Source of the DNA: Bacteroidales bacterium UBA4231
GTDB taxonomy: Bacteria > Bacteroidota > Bacteroidia > Bacteroidales > UBA932
Length of the DNA: 46,621 nucleotides
Assembly: GCA_002396335.1 (NCBI GenBank)
Contig: DGXN01000009.1
Location: 1 to 46,621, forward strand
Direction: 5' to 3'
Below the pieces are notes generated by a model. It saw only the letters and a program-made list of their open reading frames with translations, did not search any database and was not told where the DNA came from. Made by a program: the position numbers and the translations under genes. Shown one piece after another: positions 27,820-37,000 of this stretch. Numbering within the stretch: the stretch's first letter is position 1; each line of letters begins with the position of its first letter.

Positions 27820-29226
27820 ATGTTCGAAACGAAAGTCTATATCCGCCGCAGGGCGGAACTTATCCGGAAAATGCAGGAAGCCGGGCAGTCCGGCATCATC
27901 CTTTTCGTGGGCAACGCGGAAGCCCCGGCCCAGTACAAAGACAACTGCTACAAATGGCGTCAGGACAGCTCCTGGCTGTATTTCTTCGGCCTGGACGAGC
28001 CGCTGTACGCCGCCGTCCTGGACCTTGAATCCGGCTCCCAGACCATCTTTGCCGACGACGTAGACATCGACGACATCATCTGGATGGGCCCCCAGCCCAC
28101 CGTGGCCTCACGGGCCGCTGCCGTCGGCATTACGGAAACCGCACCCTACGGCGCCCTGGACGCCGTTGTGGCCGCTGCCCGCAAGGCAGGCCGCACGGTT
28201 CACTTCCTGGCCCCTTCCCGTTACTACAACACCCTCAGACTCATGGAGCTGCTGGGTTGCCAGCGCATTGAAAAGAAGGTTTCCGAGCCGCTCACCAAGG
28301 CCGTCATCTCCATGCGCCTCATTAAGGAAGACATTGAGATCGAGGCTATTGACGCCGCCTGCGACCTGGGTTTCCAAATGCATTCCGTGGCCCGCGACGC
28401 CATTGTCCCGGGCATCGTGGAGCAGGATATCGTGGGCAAGATGGAAGGCGTAGCCCTTGCCAAAGGCTGGGGCGTTTCGTTCCCCACCATCCTCACCCAG
28501 CATGGCGAGACCCTCCACAACCACCTGCACGACAAAGTGGTGGAGGCGGGCAAACTCATGGTCATCGACGCCGGCGTGGAAAGCAATCTCCACTATGCGT
28601 CGGATTTCACCCGCACCTATCCCACGTCCGGTAAGTTTACGCCCAAACAGCGCGAGATTTACCAGATCGTGTACGAGTGTAATGAACTGGCTTTCAGCCT
28701 TACCCGTCCCGGCATCACCTACCGGGAAGTGCATCTGGCCACCGCGCGGAAGATGCTGGAAGGCCTGTCGGCCGTGGGTCTTGTGAAAGGAGACCTGGAC
28801 GAGATGGTGGCCAAGGGTATCGCCGGTTTGTTCCAGCCGCATGGCCTGGGCCACAACATGGGCCTGGATGTCCACGACATGGAAGACCTCGGTGAAAACC
28901 TCGTCGGCTACGATCCGGACCAGACCCGTGCCAAGCAGCTGGGCCTGGGCTCCTTGCGCATGGCCCGCCGGCTCCGTCCCGGCCACGTCATCACCGACGA
29001 ACCCGGCATCTACTTCATCCCCGCCCTCATCGAAAAGTTCAAGAAAGAGGGCCTGGGATACGATTTCGTGAACTACTCCAAACTCGAAGCTTACTACGAC
29101 TTCGGCGGCATCCGCCTGGAAGACGACGTTCTGGTCACCGAAAACGGTGCCCGCCGGCTGGGACACAACCGGCTCCCGGTCTCTCCGGACGATGTTGAGG
29201 CCGCCATGGCCGCCGCCCGCGGATAA
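27820..29226 (+). CDS. pepP: Xaa-Pro aminopeptidase (aminopeptidase P)
   Basis: A 468-residue M24 metallopeptidase that removes the first residue from peptides with proline in second position. The N-terminal creatinase-like domain covers about residues 1-170. The catalytic pita-bread domain has both metal aspartates in VIDAGVESNLHYASDFTRTY, the histidine in HGLGHNMGLDVHD near residue 347, and glutamates in DEPGIYF and GGIRLEDDVLV. Length and motifs fit. Its TAA overlaps the ATG of rsmE by one base, so the two are translationally coupled. Confidence 0.95.
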   Translation: MFETKVYIRRRAELIRKMQEAGQSGIILFVGNAEAPAQYKDNCYKWRQDSSWLYFFGLDEPLYAAVLDLESGSQTIFADDVDIDDIIWMGPQPTVASRAAAVGITETAPYGALDAVVAAARKAGRTVHFLAPSRYYNTLRLMELLGCQRIEKKVSEPLTKAVISMRLIKEDIEIEAIDAACDLGFQMHSVARDAIVPGIVEQDIVGKMEGVALAKGWGVSFPTILTQHGETLHNHLHDKVVEAGKLMVIDAGVESNLHYASDFTRTYPTSGKFTPKQREIYQIVYECNELAFSLTRPGITYREVHLATARKMLEGLSAVGLVKGDLDEMVAKGIAGLFQPHGLGHNMGLDVHDMEDLGENLVGYDPDQTRAKQLGLGSLRMARRLRPGHVITDEPGIYFIPALIEKFKKEGLGYDFVNYSKLEAYYDFGGIRLEDDVLVTENGARRLGHNRLPVSPDDVEAAMAAARG

Positions 29227-29972
29227 TGGAACTCTTTTACGCATACGAGGTAAGCGGCAGCACCTGCTTTTTGGACGCGGAGGAAAGCACCCACTGCGTC
29301 CGGGTGCTCCGTCACCGTCCCGGCGACCTTTTGGACGTCATCGACGGGGAAGGGACCCTTTACCACTGCGAACTCTCCGTGGCCGACGCCAAAGGCTCCG
29401 AGACCCGCATCCTGTCGGCTGAACCGGGGTGGAATGAGCGGCCGTACCGGCTCACCCTCGGGTGCTGCCCCACCAAGAACAACGACCGTTTCGAGTGGTT
29501 CGTGGAAAAGGCCACCGAAGTGGGTGTAGACCGGATCGTCCCCCTCATCGGAGACCGGTCGGAACGCAAGGTCTACAAGCCGGAGCGGGCCCGTCGCATT
29601 GCCCTGTCTGCCACCAAGCAGTCGCTCAAAGCCCTCATTCCTGAAATAACCGACCCCGTCTCCGTCCAGTCATTCCTCTCCAGTCCTCCGTCCGTTCCCT
29701 GTCATTCTGAGCGAAGCGAAGAATCTCTCCACCTCATCGCCTACTGCTTCGAAGACGCCTCCCATCCCCGCCGGAGCATCAAGGAAGTTCTGGAAGGGTT
29801 CAAGGGGAGGGAAGTGACGGTGCTCATCGGCCCGGAAGGGGATTTTTCACCTGAGGAGGCGGCGCTCGCACTGGAAAACGGGTACATTCCGGTGCATCTG
29901 GGGACGTCGCGCCTTCGTACGGAAACGGCCGCCGTCACGGCCGCTGAAGCTGTCTATTTCCATTTTATGTAA
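29226..29972 (+). CDS. rsmE: 16S rRNA (uracil-1498-N3)-methyltransferase
   Basis: A 248-residue SPOUT methyltransferase that methylates U1498 of 16S rRNA using SAM. The PUA-like N-terminus ends near residue 70. The SPOUT domain has KNNDRFEWFVEKATEVGVD near residue 79, LIGPEGDFSPEEA near residue 200 and LGTSRLRTETAAV near residue 224, which form the SAM-binding knot. An in-frame insert around residues 153-169 (SSPPSVPCHSERSEESL) is encoded by a dispersed palindromic repeat at 29701-29727 and seems foreign to the family. It lies between SPOUT strands, so the enzyme may tolerate it. The gene is coupled to pepP and followed 1 nt later by the YhhN gene. Confidence 0.94.
   Translation: MELFYAYEVSGSTCFLDAEESTHCVRVLRHRPGDLLDVIDGEGTLYHCELSVADAKGSETRILSAEPGWNERPYRLTLGCCPTKNNDRFEWFVEKATEVGVDRIVPLIGDRSERKVYKPERARRIALSATKQSLKALIPEITDPVSVQSFLSSPPSVPCHSERSEESLHLIAYCFEDASHPRRSIKEVLEGFKGREVTVLIGPEGDFSPEEAALALENGYIPVHLGTSRLRTETAAVTAAEAVYFHFM
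29701..29727. repeat. Dispersed palindromic repeat inside rsmE
   Basis: GTCATTCTGAGCGAAGCGAA followed by GAATCTC. It belongs to the same family as 239-265. It is read in frame as CHSERSEES without disrupting rsmE. Confidence 0.75.
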
Positions 29973-29973
29973 T

Positions 29974-30648
29974 ATGAAACGCCTTCCCTTCCTGTTTTTT
30001 GCCGTCGCCTGCCTGTGTAACCTGGCCGGGCGCCTCTGGGAGCCGGCACTTGCCGCCGCCGTCAAGCCCGCCCTGCTGCCGCTGCTCTCTGTCTGTGTGC
30101 TCACCTATGCGCTTTCCCACAAAGTCGATTCCCGCACGCTGGGGCTCCTGGTGGCCGCGGAACTGTTCGGCTGCGCCGGTGACACGTTCCTCCTGAGCAG
30201 CGCCTTCCCCATGTTTGCAGGGGGGATTGCGATGTTCCTCATCGGCCACATTTTCTATCTGTGCATTTTTGGCGGACGGTCCTGGAAGGGGCTGGGCTGG
30301 AAAGTCTGGATTCCGAGCGTCCTGGGCATGGCGACCCTGGTGGCAGGCCTGCTGGCGCTACTGAAGGTACAGGGCGCCCTGCTGCCGCCCATGGCTGTTT
30401 ACGGGAGCGTGCTGATGCTGCTTATTTTCAGCACCTTATGCGGTCTTGTCCGCTTTGAGGACAAGTGCACCTGGGGCATCCTTCTTTGCGGTGCGCTGCT
30501 GTTCACCTTCTCCGACGCTCTCATCGCGGCAGGCACCTTCGGCGTCGCCACCTTCGCCCTCCGCGAATTCGTCATTATGCTCACCTACCTCGCCGCCCAG
30601 ACCCTTCTTGCTGTGGGAACGCTGAGGCTTGCTTCCAAGTCTATTTAA
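29974..30648 (+). CDS. YhhN/TMEM86-family membrane protein (lysoplasmalogenase-like)
   Basis: A 224-residue polytopic membrane protein with seven or eight hydrophobic segments. The pattern fits YhhN, whose animal relatives hydrolyse lysoplasmalogen: AAVKPALLPLLSVC near residue 30, ELFGCAGDTFLL near residue 63, and LFTFSDALIA near residue 178, with aspartates in the membrane. The bacterial substrate is not established here. It is the third gene of pepP-rsmE-yhhN, and its 3' end overlaps the convergent radA by 8 nt. Confidence 0.85.
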   Translation: MKRLPFLFFAVACLCNLAGRLWEPALAAAVKPALLPLLSVCVLTYALSHKVDSRTLGLLVAAELFGCAGDTFLLSSAFPMFAGGIAMFLIGHIFYLCIFGGRSWKGLGWKVWIPSVLGMATLVAGLLALLKVQGALLPPMAVYGSVLMLLIFSTLCGLVRFEDKCTWGILLCGALLFTFSDALIAAGTFGVATFALREFVIMLTYLAAQTLLAVGTLRLASKSI

Positions 30649-32008
30649 ACAGCGCGCGGACGAGGGCCGGGATGTCGGCCACTTTGACGACTTCTATACC
30701 TTGAGGTTTTTGGTCCAGGTGGGTGTAGGAACTGACGAAAATGCGTTTGAAGCCCACGCGGGCAGCTTCCACGGCGCGGCGGGCGGCCTGGGAGACGGGG
30801 CGGATTTCTCCGCTCAGGCCCACTTCTCCGGCAAAGCAGATGTCTGAAGGGATGGCGTAGTCGAAGTTGGAGGAGAGGACGGCGACGATGACGGCAAGGT
30901 CGCAGGCGGGGTCGGTAATCCGGAGGCCGCCGGCCATGTTCAGGAACACATCCTTCTGTCCCAGTTTGAAGCCGGCGCGCCGTTCCAGCACGGCCAGGAG
31001 CATGTTCAGGCGCCGCACGTCGAATCCTGTGGCACTGCGCTGGGCCGTTCCGTATACGGCCGACGACACCAGTGCCTGCACCTCGAACAGGAAAGGCCGG
31101 TTCCCGTCCAGCATGGCCGATATGGCCGTGCCGCTCAGTCCCTCCTCATGCATGGGGATGAGCATTTCCGATGGGTTGGCCACTTCGCGGAGGCCCTGCC
31201 CCGTCATCTCGAAAACGGCCAGTTCCGCCGTGGAGCCGAAACGGTTCTTGATGCTCCGGAGGACCCGGTACGCCCCGCGGTTTTCCCCTTCGAACTGCAG
31301 CACGACGTCTACGATGTGCTCCAGGATCTTCGGCCCCGCTATGGTGCCCTCTTTGGTAATGTGGCCGATCAGAATGACCGGGATGCCGGTGGATTTGGCG
31401 AAGCGGAGCAGCTGCGCGGCTACTTCCTTGATCTGGCTCACGGAGCCGGCGGTGGAGTCGATGTGCTGGCAGTACATGGTCTGCACGGAGTCCACGATCA
31501 TCAGGTCCGGAGCGGTTTCCTGGGCCTCCTTCAGGATGGAGGACATGTCCGTCTCGCTGAGAATGAGGCAGCCTGAGGCGTCTCCGCCCAGGCGGTCGGC
31601 CCGCATTTTGACCTGCTTGACGCTTTCCTCGCCGGTGACATAGAGGGTTTTCAGGGAGGGGGTGTGTAAAGGTAATTGCAGCGACAGGGTACTCTTGCCG
31701 ATACCCGGCTCGCCGCCCATCAGCACCAGGGAGCCCTTTACGATGCCTCCGCCCAGCAGCCGGTCCACTTCCGCGCTGCCCAGGGACACCCGGTCTTCCT
31801 GTGTGGTGGCGACATCCTTCAGCGGAAGCGGTTTCCGTTCCGGGCCGACGACCATGCCGGCGACAGGGGCTTTCCCGGTCACCACTTCCTGTTCCACCAT
31901 TGAGTTCCATTCGCCGCAGGAAGGGCATCGGCCCAACCATTTGGAGTATTCGTTGCCGCAGTGGCTGCATACCCACACGGACTTTGTTTTCTTCAGAGCA
32001 GTTGCCAT
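30641..32008 (-). CDS. radA: DNA repair protein RadA
   Basis: A 455-residue RecA-like protein that helps branch migration during recombination. The N-terminal C4 zinc finger is CSHCGNEYSKWLGRCPSC (about 14-31). The Walker A motif is GGEPGIGKST (about 98-107), the RadA-specific KNRFGST is near residue 249, and the C-terminal Lon-protease-like domain ends the chain. The -7 element TATATTTG (minus strand, 32036-32029) lies 20 nt before the ATG. It overlaps the YhhN gene tail to tail. Confidence 0.96.
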   Translation of the reverse strand: MATALKKTKSVWVCSHCGNEYSKWLGRCPSCGEWNSMVEQEVVTGKAPVAGMVVGPERKPLPLKDVATTQEDRVSLGSAEVDRLLGGGIVKGSLVLMGGEPGIGKSTLSLQLPLHTPSLKTLYVTGEESVKQVKMRADRLGGDASGCLILSETDMSSILKEAQETAPDLMIVDSVQTMYCQHIDSTAGSVSQIKEVAAQLLRFAKSTGIPVILIGHITKEGTIAGPKILEHIVDVVLQFEGENRGAYRVLRSIKNRFGSTAELAVFEMTGQGLREVANPSEMLIPMHEEGLSGTAISAMLDGNRPFLFEVQALVSSAVYGTAQRSATGFDVRRLNMLLAVLERRAGFKLGQKDVFLNMAGGLRITDPACDLAVIVAVLSSNFDYAIPSDICFAGEVGLSGEIRPVSQAARRAVEAARVGFKRIFVSSYTHLDQKPQGIEVVKVADIPALVRALFK

Positions 32009-32028
32009 AATCCCAAATCTTTCCTAGA

Positions 32029-32056
32029 CAAATATACGGAAATTTTGGTATCTTTG
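32029..32056. promoter_or_regulatory. Divergent promoters of radA and the small membrane protein gene
   Basis: Minus-strand -7 TATATTTG (32036-32029) for radA and plus-strand -7 TATCTTTG (32049-32056) for the gene at 32076. Confidence 0.65.
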
Positions 32057-32075
32057 TGAGTTAAACAATTGCGTT

Positions 32076-32387
32076 ATGGCCAACTTGTTCAATTTCGGCT
32101 TCTTTGGTAACCAGGAGCACCGCGTTTTCAATTACAAACCCCGGTATTATGACCCTGAGGAAGAAAAACGGCGCCAAATGTTCGGCGACGTGGACGGCAC
32201 CAACGAAAAAGCCCGGCAGGACGGTTCGTACGTGCCCGGCAGCAGTCTGCGCGGCGCCTTCCGCAACGGAAACTACCAGAAAACCCGCTCGGACATGAAA
32301 GCGGCCCACACCATCATTACCATCGTAACCTTGGTGCTGATTGTGGCCGTCCTTATCTTCATGACCAAATTCTTCGAGCTGCTGTAG
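32076..32387 (+). CDS. Small tail-anchored membrane protein, conserved, unknown function
   Basis: A 103-residue protein. The start NLFNFGFFGNQEHRVFNYKP and YYDPEEEKRRQMFG precede a basic, polar middle (YVPGSSLRGAFRNGNYQKTR), then a single C-terminal membrane helix (about 78-98, TIITIVTLVLIVAVLIF). I recall similar small proteins with HRVFNYKP and YVPG...RG in other Bacteroidota, but know of no function. No signal peptide is present, so the N-terminal part should face the cytoplasm. It has its own promoter and is convergent with the AraC-type regulator gene (7 nt between stops). Confidence 0.8.
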   Translation: MANLFNFGFFGNQEHRVFNYKPRYYDPEEEKRRQMFGDVDGTNEKARQDGSYVPGSSLRGAFRNGNYQKTRSDMKAAHTIITIVTLVLIVAVLIFMTKFFELL

Positions 32388-32394
32388 TCCTTGT

Positions 32395-34056
32395 TCAAAG
32401 GGATTCCTTCCACTGGCCGGGCGTAAGTCCGGTTATTTTTTTGAAGCTGCGGTAGAAGGTTCTTTCATTGGTGAAGCCGGCGTCTTCGCCCACCTGCTGG
32501 AGTTTTATGCCGGGGTTCTCCCGCATGAGGCGCTGGGCATAACGGATCCGATAGGTCATCACATAGTCGTTGAACGACATGCCCGCCTGGCCGTTGATAC
32601 ATGCCGATATATAGGTGATATTAGTCCCGAGTGCAGCGGCAACGTCGGAAAGTTTCAGCCTGCTGTTGCGGAAAAGCTGCTGCTCCTGCATGAGGGCGTC
32701 AATCCGGGACATGAGGTCGGTGGAGGGCTTTTCGGGAGTCTTTTCGGCCTCTTCCGTTTCCACGGGAGGGCGCCTGAGCAGGCGAAGGATCAGAGGAATG
32801 CCTGCAAGAAGAATGAAAAGGGCAGCCCACCACCACGACAGCGCCTTTTTCTCAGGGCCATGGGTGCTGAGCCGATAAACGGAGGAGCAGACTTTGAAGT
32901 TGGTGCAAGAGAGGCCTTCCTCCGAGAGGGTATAGCCCATTCCTCCTGCCAGGATAAACTCACCGTTGGATGTCAGGCGCGCAATCGTGAGCGGGATAGG
33001 CTTGTCTTCCGTAGGATTCAGGTAATAGAATTTCAATGCGGCGGCATTCCCCTCCAGGGCGGCATCATAATCAATCTCGACAAGGTACAGGCGTCCTGCT
33101 GCATCAAAACCTTGTATCCAGGCGGTCCTTTCCGGACGGTTTACCTGTAAGAATCCCGAATAGATGATGGGGCTTGCGTCTATTCCATTCGGCGGAAGGG
33201 GATGGTCTGTCTCCAGGAGGGAGAAGGTGTCGTTGTCCAGTTTCAGGAGAGCATAGGTGCTGTCGGCCTGGTTTTGTGCGACAAAGAGATAGGTGTATGA
33301 GGCAATCTGTCTTTCCTGAGCGGAGCAGTTCATGTCGCTGACGAGGATGCGCCACTGGTCCAGCAGGGGAACGTGGAAGGATGCTCCCTTCAGCCGGTCC
33401 ACCTGGCCGTCAAGTACTTCTCCCCGCGTTCCCTCCGAGCCGAAAACAAGGACGTCAGAGTCGGCGGAAGGTATCAGGAAGGGGACGGCCCGCTGCTGCG
33501 AGGTTTCTTTCACGTGAGCGAATCCCGTCGGGGGCTGATACATTCCTATGGCATCGTCGGCATACCAGTTGCCGCTGACGATCACCTTCCCGTCCGGCAG
33601 CGCCAGTGCCGATGCCCGTGTCCGTTTCCGGTCCAGGATGCAGGAGGAGGAGAATGAGTGCGTCGCCCGGTCATACACCTCCACGCTCCAGCTCTGGCCG
33701 ATTCCGAAGGGTTCCGGACAACCGCCGAGGAGCATGACCTTTCCGTCCGGCAGCAGCGTTGTGGCGCTTTCGTCATGGAGATACATCATTTCCACGGTAT
33801 GCCAGGCTCCGTCTGCAAAATACTCGGCGGTCCTCAAGGGCCGGAAGCCGTCCGTATGGCCTCCGAAAACAGTGATTTCCCCGTCGAGGACGAGGGTTTT
33901 GTGTCCGCCCCGCGGAACGCTCAGGTCCGGAAGAGGCTTTGCGGAGACAGGCTGGAACGAGATGCCGTCCTCTTCCATCAGGGCCTGCTCTCCGATGCTG
34001 TTCGGTGAGCAGGCCATAACGGTAAGGGCTGCGGATATGATCCATTTCTGGCGCAT
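32395..34056 (-). CDS. Membrane-spanning regulator: periplasmic Kelch-like sensor, one TM helix, cytoplasmic AraC domain
   Basis: A 553-residue single-chain sensor and regulator. Residues 1-16 are a signal sequence ending in a lipobox-like VMAC. Residues 40-395 are beta-propeller-like, with Kelch-type text (TVFGGHTDGFRPLRTAEYF, KVMLLGGCPEPFG, LPDGKVIVSGNW). Residues 405-426 form one hydrophobic helix (WWWAALFILLAGIPLILRLL). Residues 463-553 are an AraC/XylS helix-turn-helix pair (LSDVAAALGTNITYISACIN, then VGEDAGFTNERTFYRSFKK). There is no histidine kinase or receiver domain, unlike the hybrid two-component regulators of Bacteroidota. It lies 20 nt downstream of the 1507-residue lipoprotein gene and has its own -7 element in that gap. 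I infer that it senses an extracytoplasmic ligand and controls the adjacent lipoproteins. Confidence 0.85.
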   Translation of the reverse strand: MRQKWIISAALTVMACSPNSIGEQALMEEDGISFQPVSAKPLPDLSVPRGGHKTLVLDGEITVFGGHTDGFRPLRTAEYFADGAWHTVEMMYLHDESATTLLPDGKVMLLGGCPEPFGIGQSWSVEVYDRATHSFSSSCILDRKRTRASALALPDGKVIVSGNWYADDAIGMYQPPTGFAHVKETSQQRAVPFLIPSADSDVLVFGSEGTRGEVLDGQVDRLKGASFHVPLLDQWRILVSDMNCSAQERQIASYTYLFVAQNQADSTYALLKLDNDTFSLLETDHPLPPNGIDASPIIYSGFLQVNRPERTAWIQGFDAAGRLYLVEIDYDAALEGNAAALKFYYLNPTEDKPIPLTIARLTSNGEFILAGGMGYTLSEEGLSCTNFKVCSSVYRLSTHGPEKKALSWWWAALFILLAGIPLILRLLRRPPVETEEAEKTPEKPSTDLMSRIDALMQEQQLFRNSRLKLSDVAAALGTNITYISACINGQAGMSFNDYVMTYRIRYAQRLMRENPGIKLQQVGEDAGFTNERTFYRSFKKITGLTPGQWKESL

Positions 34057-34062
34057 CTACCG

Positions 34063-34070
34063 CAAAGATA
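34063..34070 (-). promoter_or_regulatory. -7 element of the Kelch-AraC regulator gene
   Basis: TATCTTTG followed by C on the minus strand, in the 20-nt gap after the lipoprotein gene, 6 nt before the ATG. It lets the regulator be made independently of the upstream lipoproteins. Confidence 0.65.
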
Positions 34071-34076
34071 GTCAAT

Positions 34077-37000
34077 TTATTCCTTTACGCAACGGATGGC
34101 GTAGCCTTCGCTCTGCGACCAGTGCTGAATGTTGCGGCCGTCGTTTACAAAGGCGTAGGCCCTGGTGTCTGCGCCGCTATCCGTGGAGGTGGTCCAGTAG
34201 TAGCCTTTCCCGGGATTGCCGAACCCTTTGTACGTGCTTGTCGGCTCATATCCGCCGCCGATACCCGTAGCCGGCATGCCGGTGATCCCGCTCATTTGGC
34301 CTTTGTCAGGTACGTGCCAGCCTTCCGGACAGGGGTCGTAAATGGTTTTGATATAGCTGCGCCAGGCCTTGTTCAGCCGCTCCTCCTCCTTGACCCATGA
34401 AGAGGAATCCGTGCGGTAAGTGCAGGTGGGGTTCTGGACGGCGGTATCGAAAGGTACCGGACCGTTGGTAAAGGTAAATACATCGGCGGCAGAAGGGACG
34501 AAAGGATAGGCTTTATAATCTCCGTCCGCGGCCGAGAAGGGATCCTTGCGGCCCCATTGATACAGGAAACCCCGCATGCAGTTACCCGCATCGATGCCTC
34601 CCAGGTTGCGGTCCATAAACACTGCTCCGTTGTGGTCTTTGGTGCCCGGCTCGGGCGTGGTCCAGATGAGCCAGCTCCACAGGATGGTGTCGGAGGAGTC
34701 GTAGATGGCGATATACGCGGCTCCGGGAGTCAGGACGTCCGGTGTCTGAAGCGTCACCTTTCCGTCGGCATAACTGAGGGCATATTTGTCGCCGTCGTGT
34801 TTGATGGCCCGGCCCTGTTCGTAGACCTCCCACAGCACTTTCACACCGGCGATCCCGGCTTTGTCAATGCGCGGGGCCTGCTCGTTTGTCTTCGGATCCA
34901 AACCGCCGTTTCCTTTGACCGTGGCGTCGAAGGTGAACGTCCCGGCCGTCGTTATCATGAACGTATTGGCCGATCCGGGAATGCTGATGTCGGCGGCTGC
35001 AGGAGGAACCGGATAGGTGTCGGGGAGGGTGTACAGCTGCCGGATCTGTGATGCGGAAAGCACGCCGTCGTACAGCCGGACATCGTCCATCAGACCTATA
35101 TAGTATTCCCCGCTGCCGTAAGTGCCGAAACACAGTTCGTTGGTAACATCGTTCAATTTTCCGGTCATTATATAACTACCGTTCAGGACGCCGTCGATAT
35201 ACAGGTATCCGGACAGGGTTTCCATGTCACGCACATAGGTTATCATGTGCCACTGGTCGTCCGCAATGACGTCGGGAGATACGTATGTGTAGCTCTGCGT
35301 CCGGCCTTCCCAGATTTCGACACGCCCGTTGTTGAAACGGATCATCCATCCGCTTCCGGAAAAACCTCCGTCAGTTCTGAGCAGATTCCCGTTGTCGCTG
35401 GTCTGGGTGCTCTTCACCCACAGGTTGGCCGAGAAGGAAGATGTGCCGAAGTTCGCTGCGTCGGCGGCTGTCATCTTGTCGTCCCCGTCGAAGGAGTAGG
35501 CTCCGTCCGCATTGCCGAACCGGTCCCCGGCCGTGACCGGGCCGGTGACAACCGCACGGATCCGGCTGGCTTGTGCATTGAAGGCATTGCCGTCAAAGGG
35601 CCAGTGCTGGACCAGGACGGCCGGAGTGCGTTCGGCCATTTGTTCCTTCACCGGGCGGACGGACATCGATGTCGTGAGCCGCAGGTCGTAATGGCTGTTT
35701 CTCAGTCCATCATGGTAGCACCAGGCCGATGTGCGGTTGACCGCGGTGCTGGACCAGTAGTAAGCACTGCCGCCGTTGCAGTATTCGTTGAATTTTCCGT
35801 CCGGCGCGGCTGCGCCTCCGCCAGGAAGCGTGACTCCGGACAGGAAAACGAGATTGAGCTCAGCACTTCCGGGGATTCTCCAGCCGGCGGGGCAGGGATC
35901 GTAGATGGTTTTTTCCGTGTCCGACCAGATTCCGGTATTGAACTCTTCCTCATTGAGCCAGCTTTCGAAATTCCACGGGCCGATGACCGTTGTGGGGTGA
36001 GCGACCGAATAGGCCATCGTGGTCCCGCCGGAAATGGCTTCATAGCTGAAAGCCTGGTCCTTGGCCGGATAAAAAGAGTATTGTGTTCCTCTGTTATATT
36101 GGGTTCCGGCCGGGAAAGGATCTTTCCGGCCCCACTGGTACAGGAAGCCGGCGGCGTAGGTGTCCTCGTTGACGCTCAGTGCGCCGATGTTCCTGTCCAT
36201 AATGGTGAGGGGACCCTTGACGGTCTCCGACGGCTGTTCCGTGGTCCAGATGAGCCAGCTCCAGAGAATTTCGTCTACGTCCTTGTCGTAGACGCCTGCC
36301 TTGCCGCCGTCACCGTCCTTGAATACGGCCACATAGGCATCGCCGGCGGTGAAAGTGTCCGGAGTGTTGAACCAGACATAGCCGTCCTTGTGGGCAATCT
36401 GGTAGAATTCATCCTGGTATTTGATGGCCCGGCCGGCCTCTTTCAGCTCCCACAGGACGGTGGCGCCGCTGATATCGGCTGCATTGATGGGCGTGGCGGT
36501 GGCCCCGGTGATGGGATCCAGGCCGCCGTTGCCTTTGACCGTTGCCTTGAACTTATAGGTGCCGGGGGCGCTGACAATGTAAGTGTTGGCGGTGGCGGAG
36601 GCGCTCAGGTCGGTTGCCGCTCCGGTGAACCAGCTGGCGGAGGGATCTCCCTCCACGACCTTGAACGGATAGGTTTCGGCATCAGGGTCGGTGTTGGAAG
36701 TCGTGTAGTGGCCTTCGGCGCACCAGGCCAGGGGCGGACGGGATGTGTAATGGCCGCCGTAGAGAATGAAACGGCATCCGTCGTCGGTTCCGCCGTAGCG
36801 GTCTACATAGCGGTAGATGTCGCCGAAACTGCCGTCCAGGATGGTGACGGTACCCGGGGTGGAAGCGTTTTTCTTGTGCTCGATGATGTCAATCACGCCG
36901 CCGTTGACGGTGTAGGCGTGGCCGTCGGTCCAGATCTGTTTCGTAGAGACAGCCTCCAGGACAACCTGCCCGGAGAAATAGTCGGACTGACCGTCCTTGC

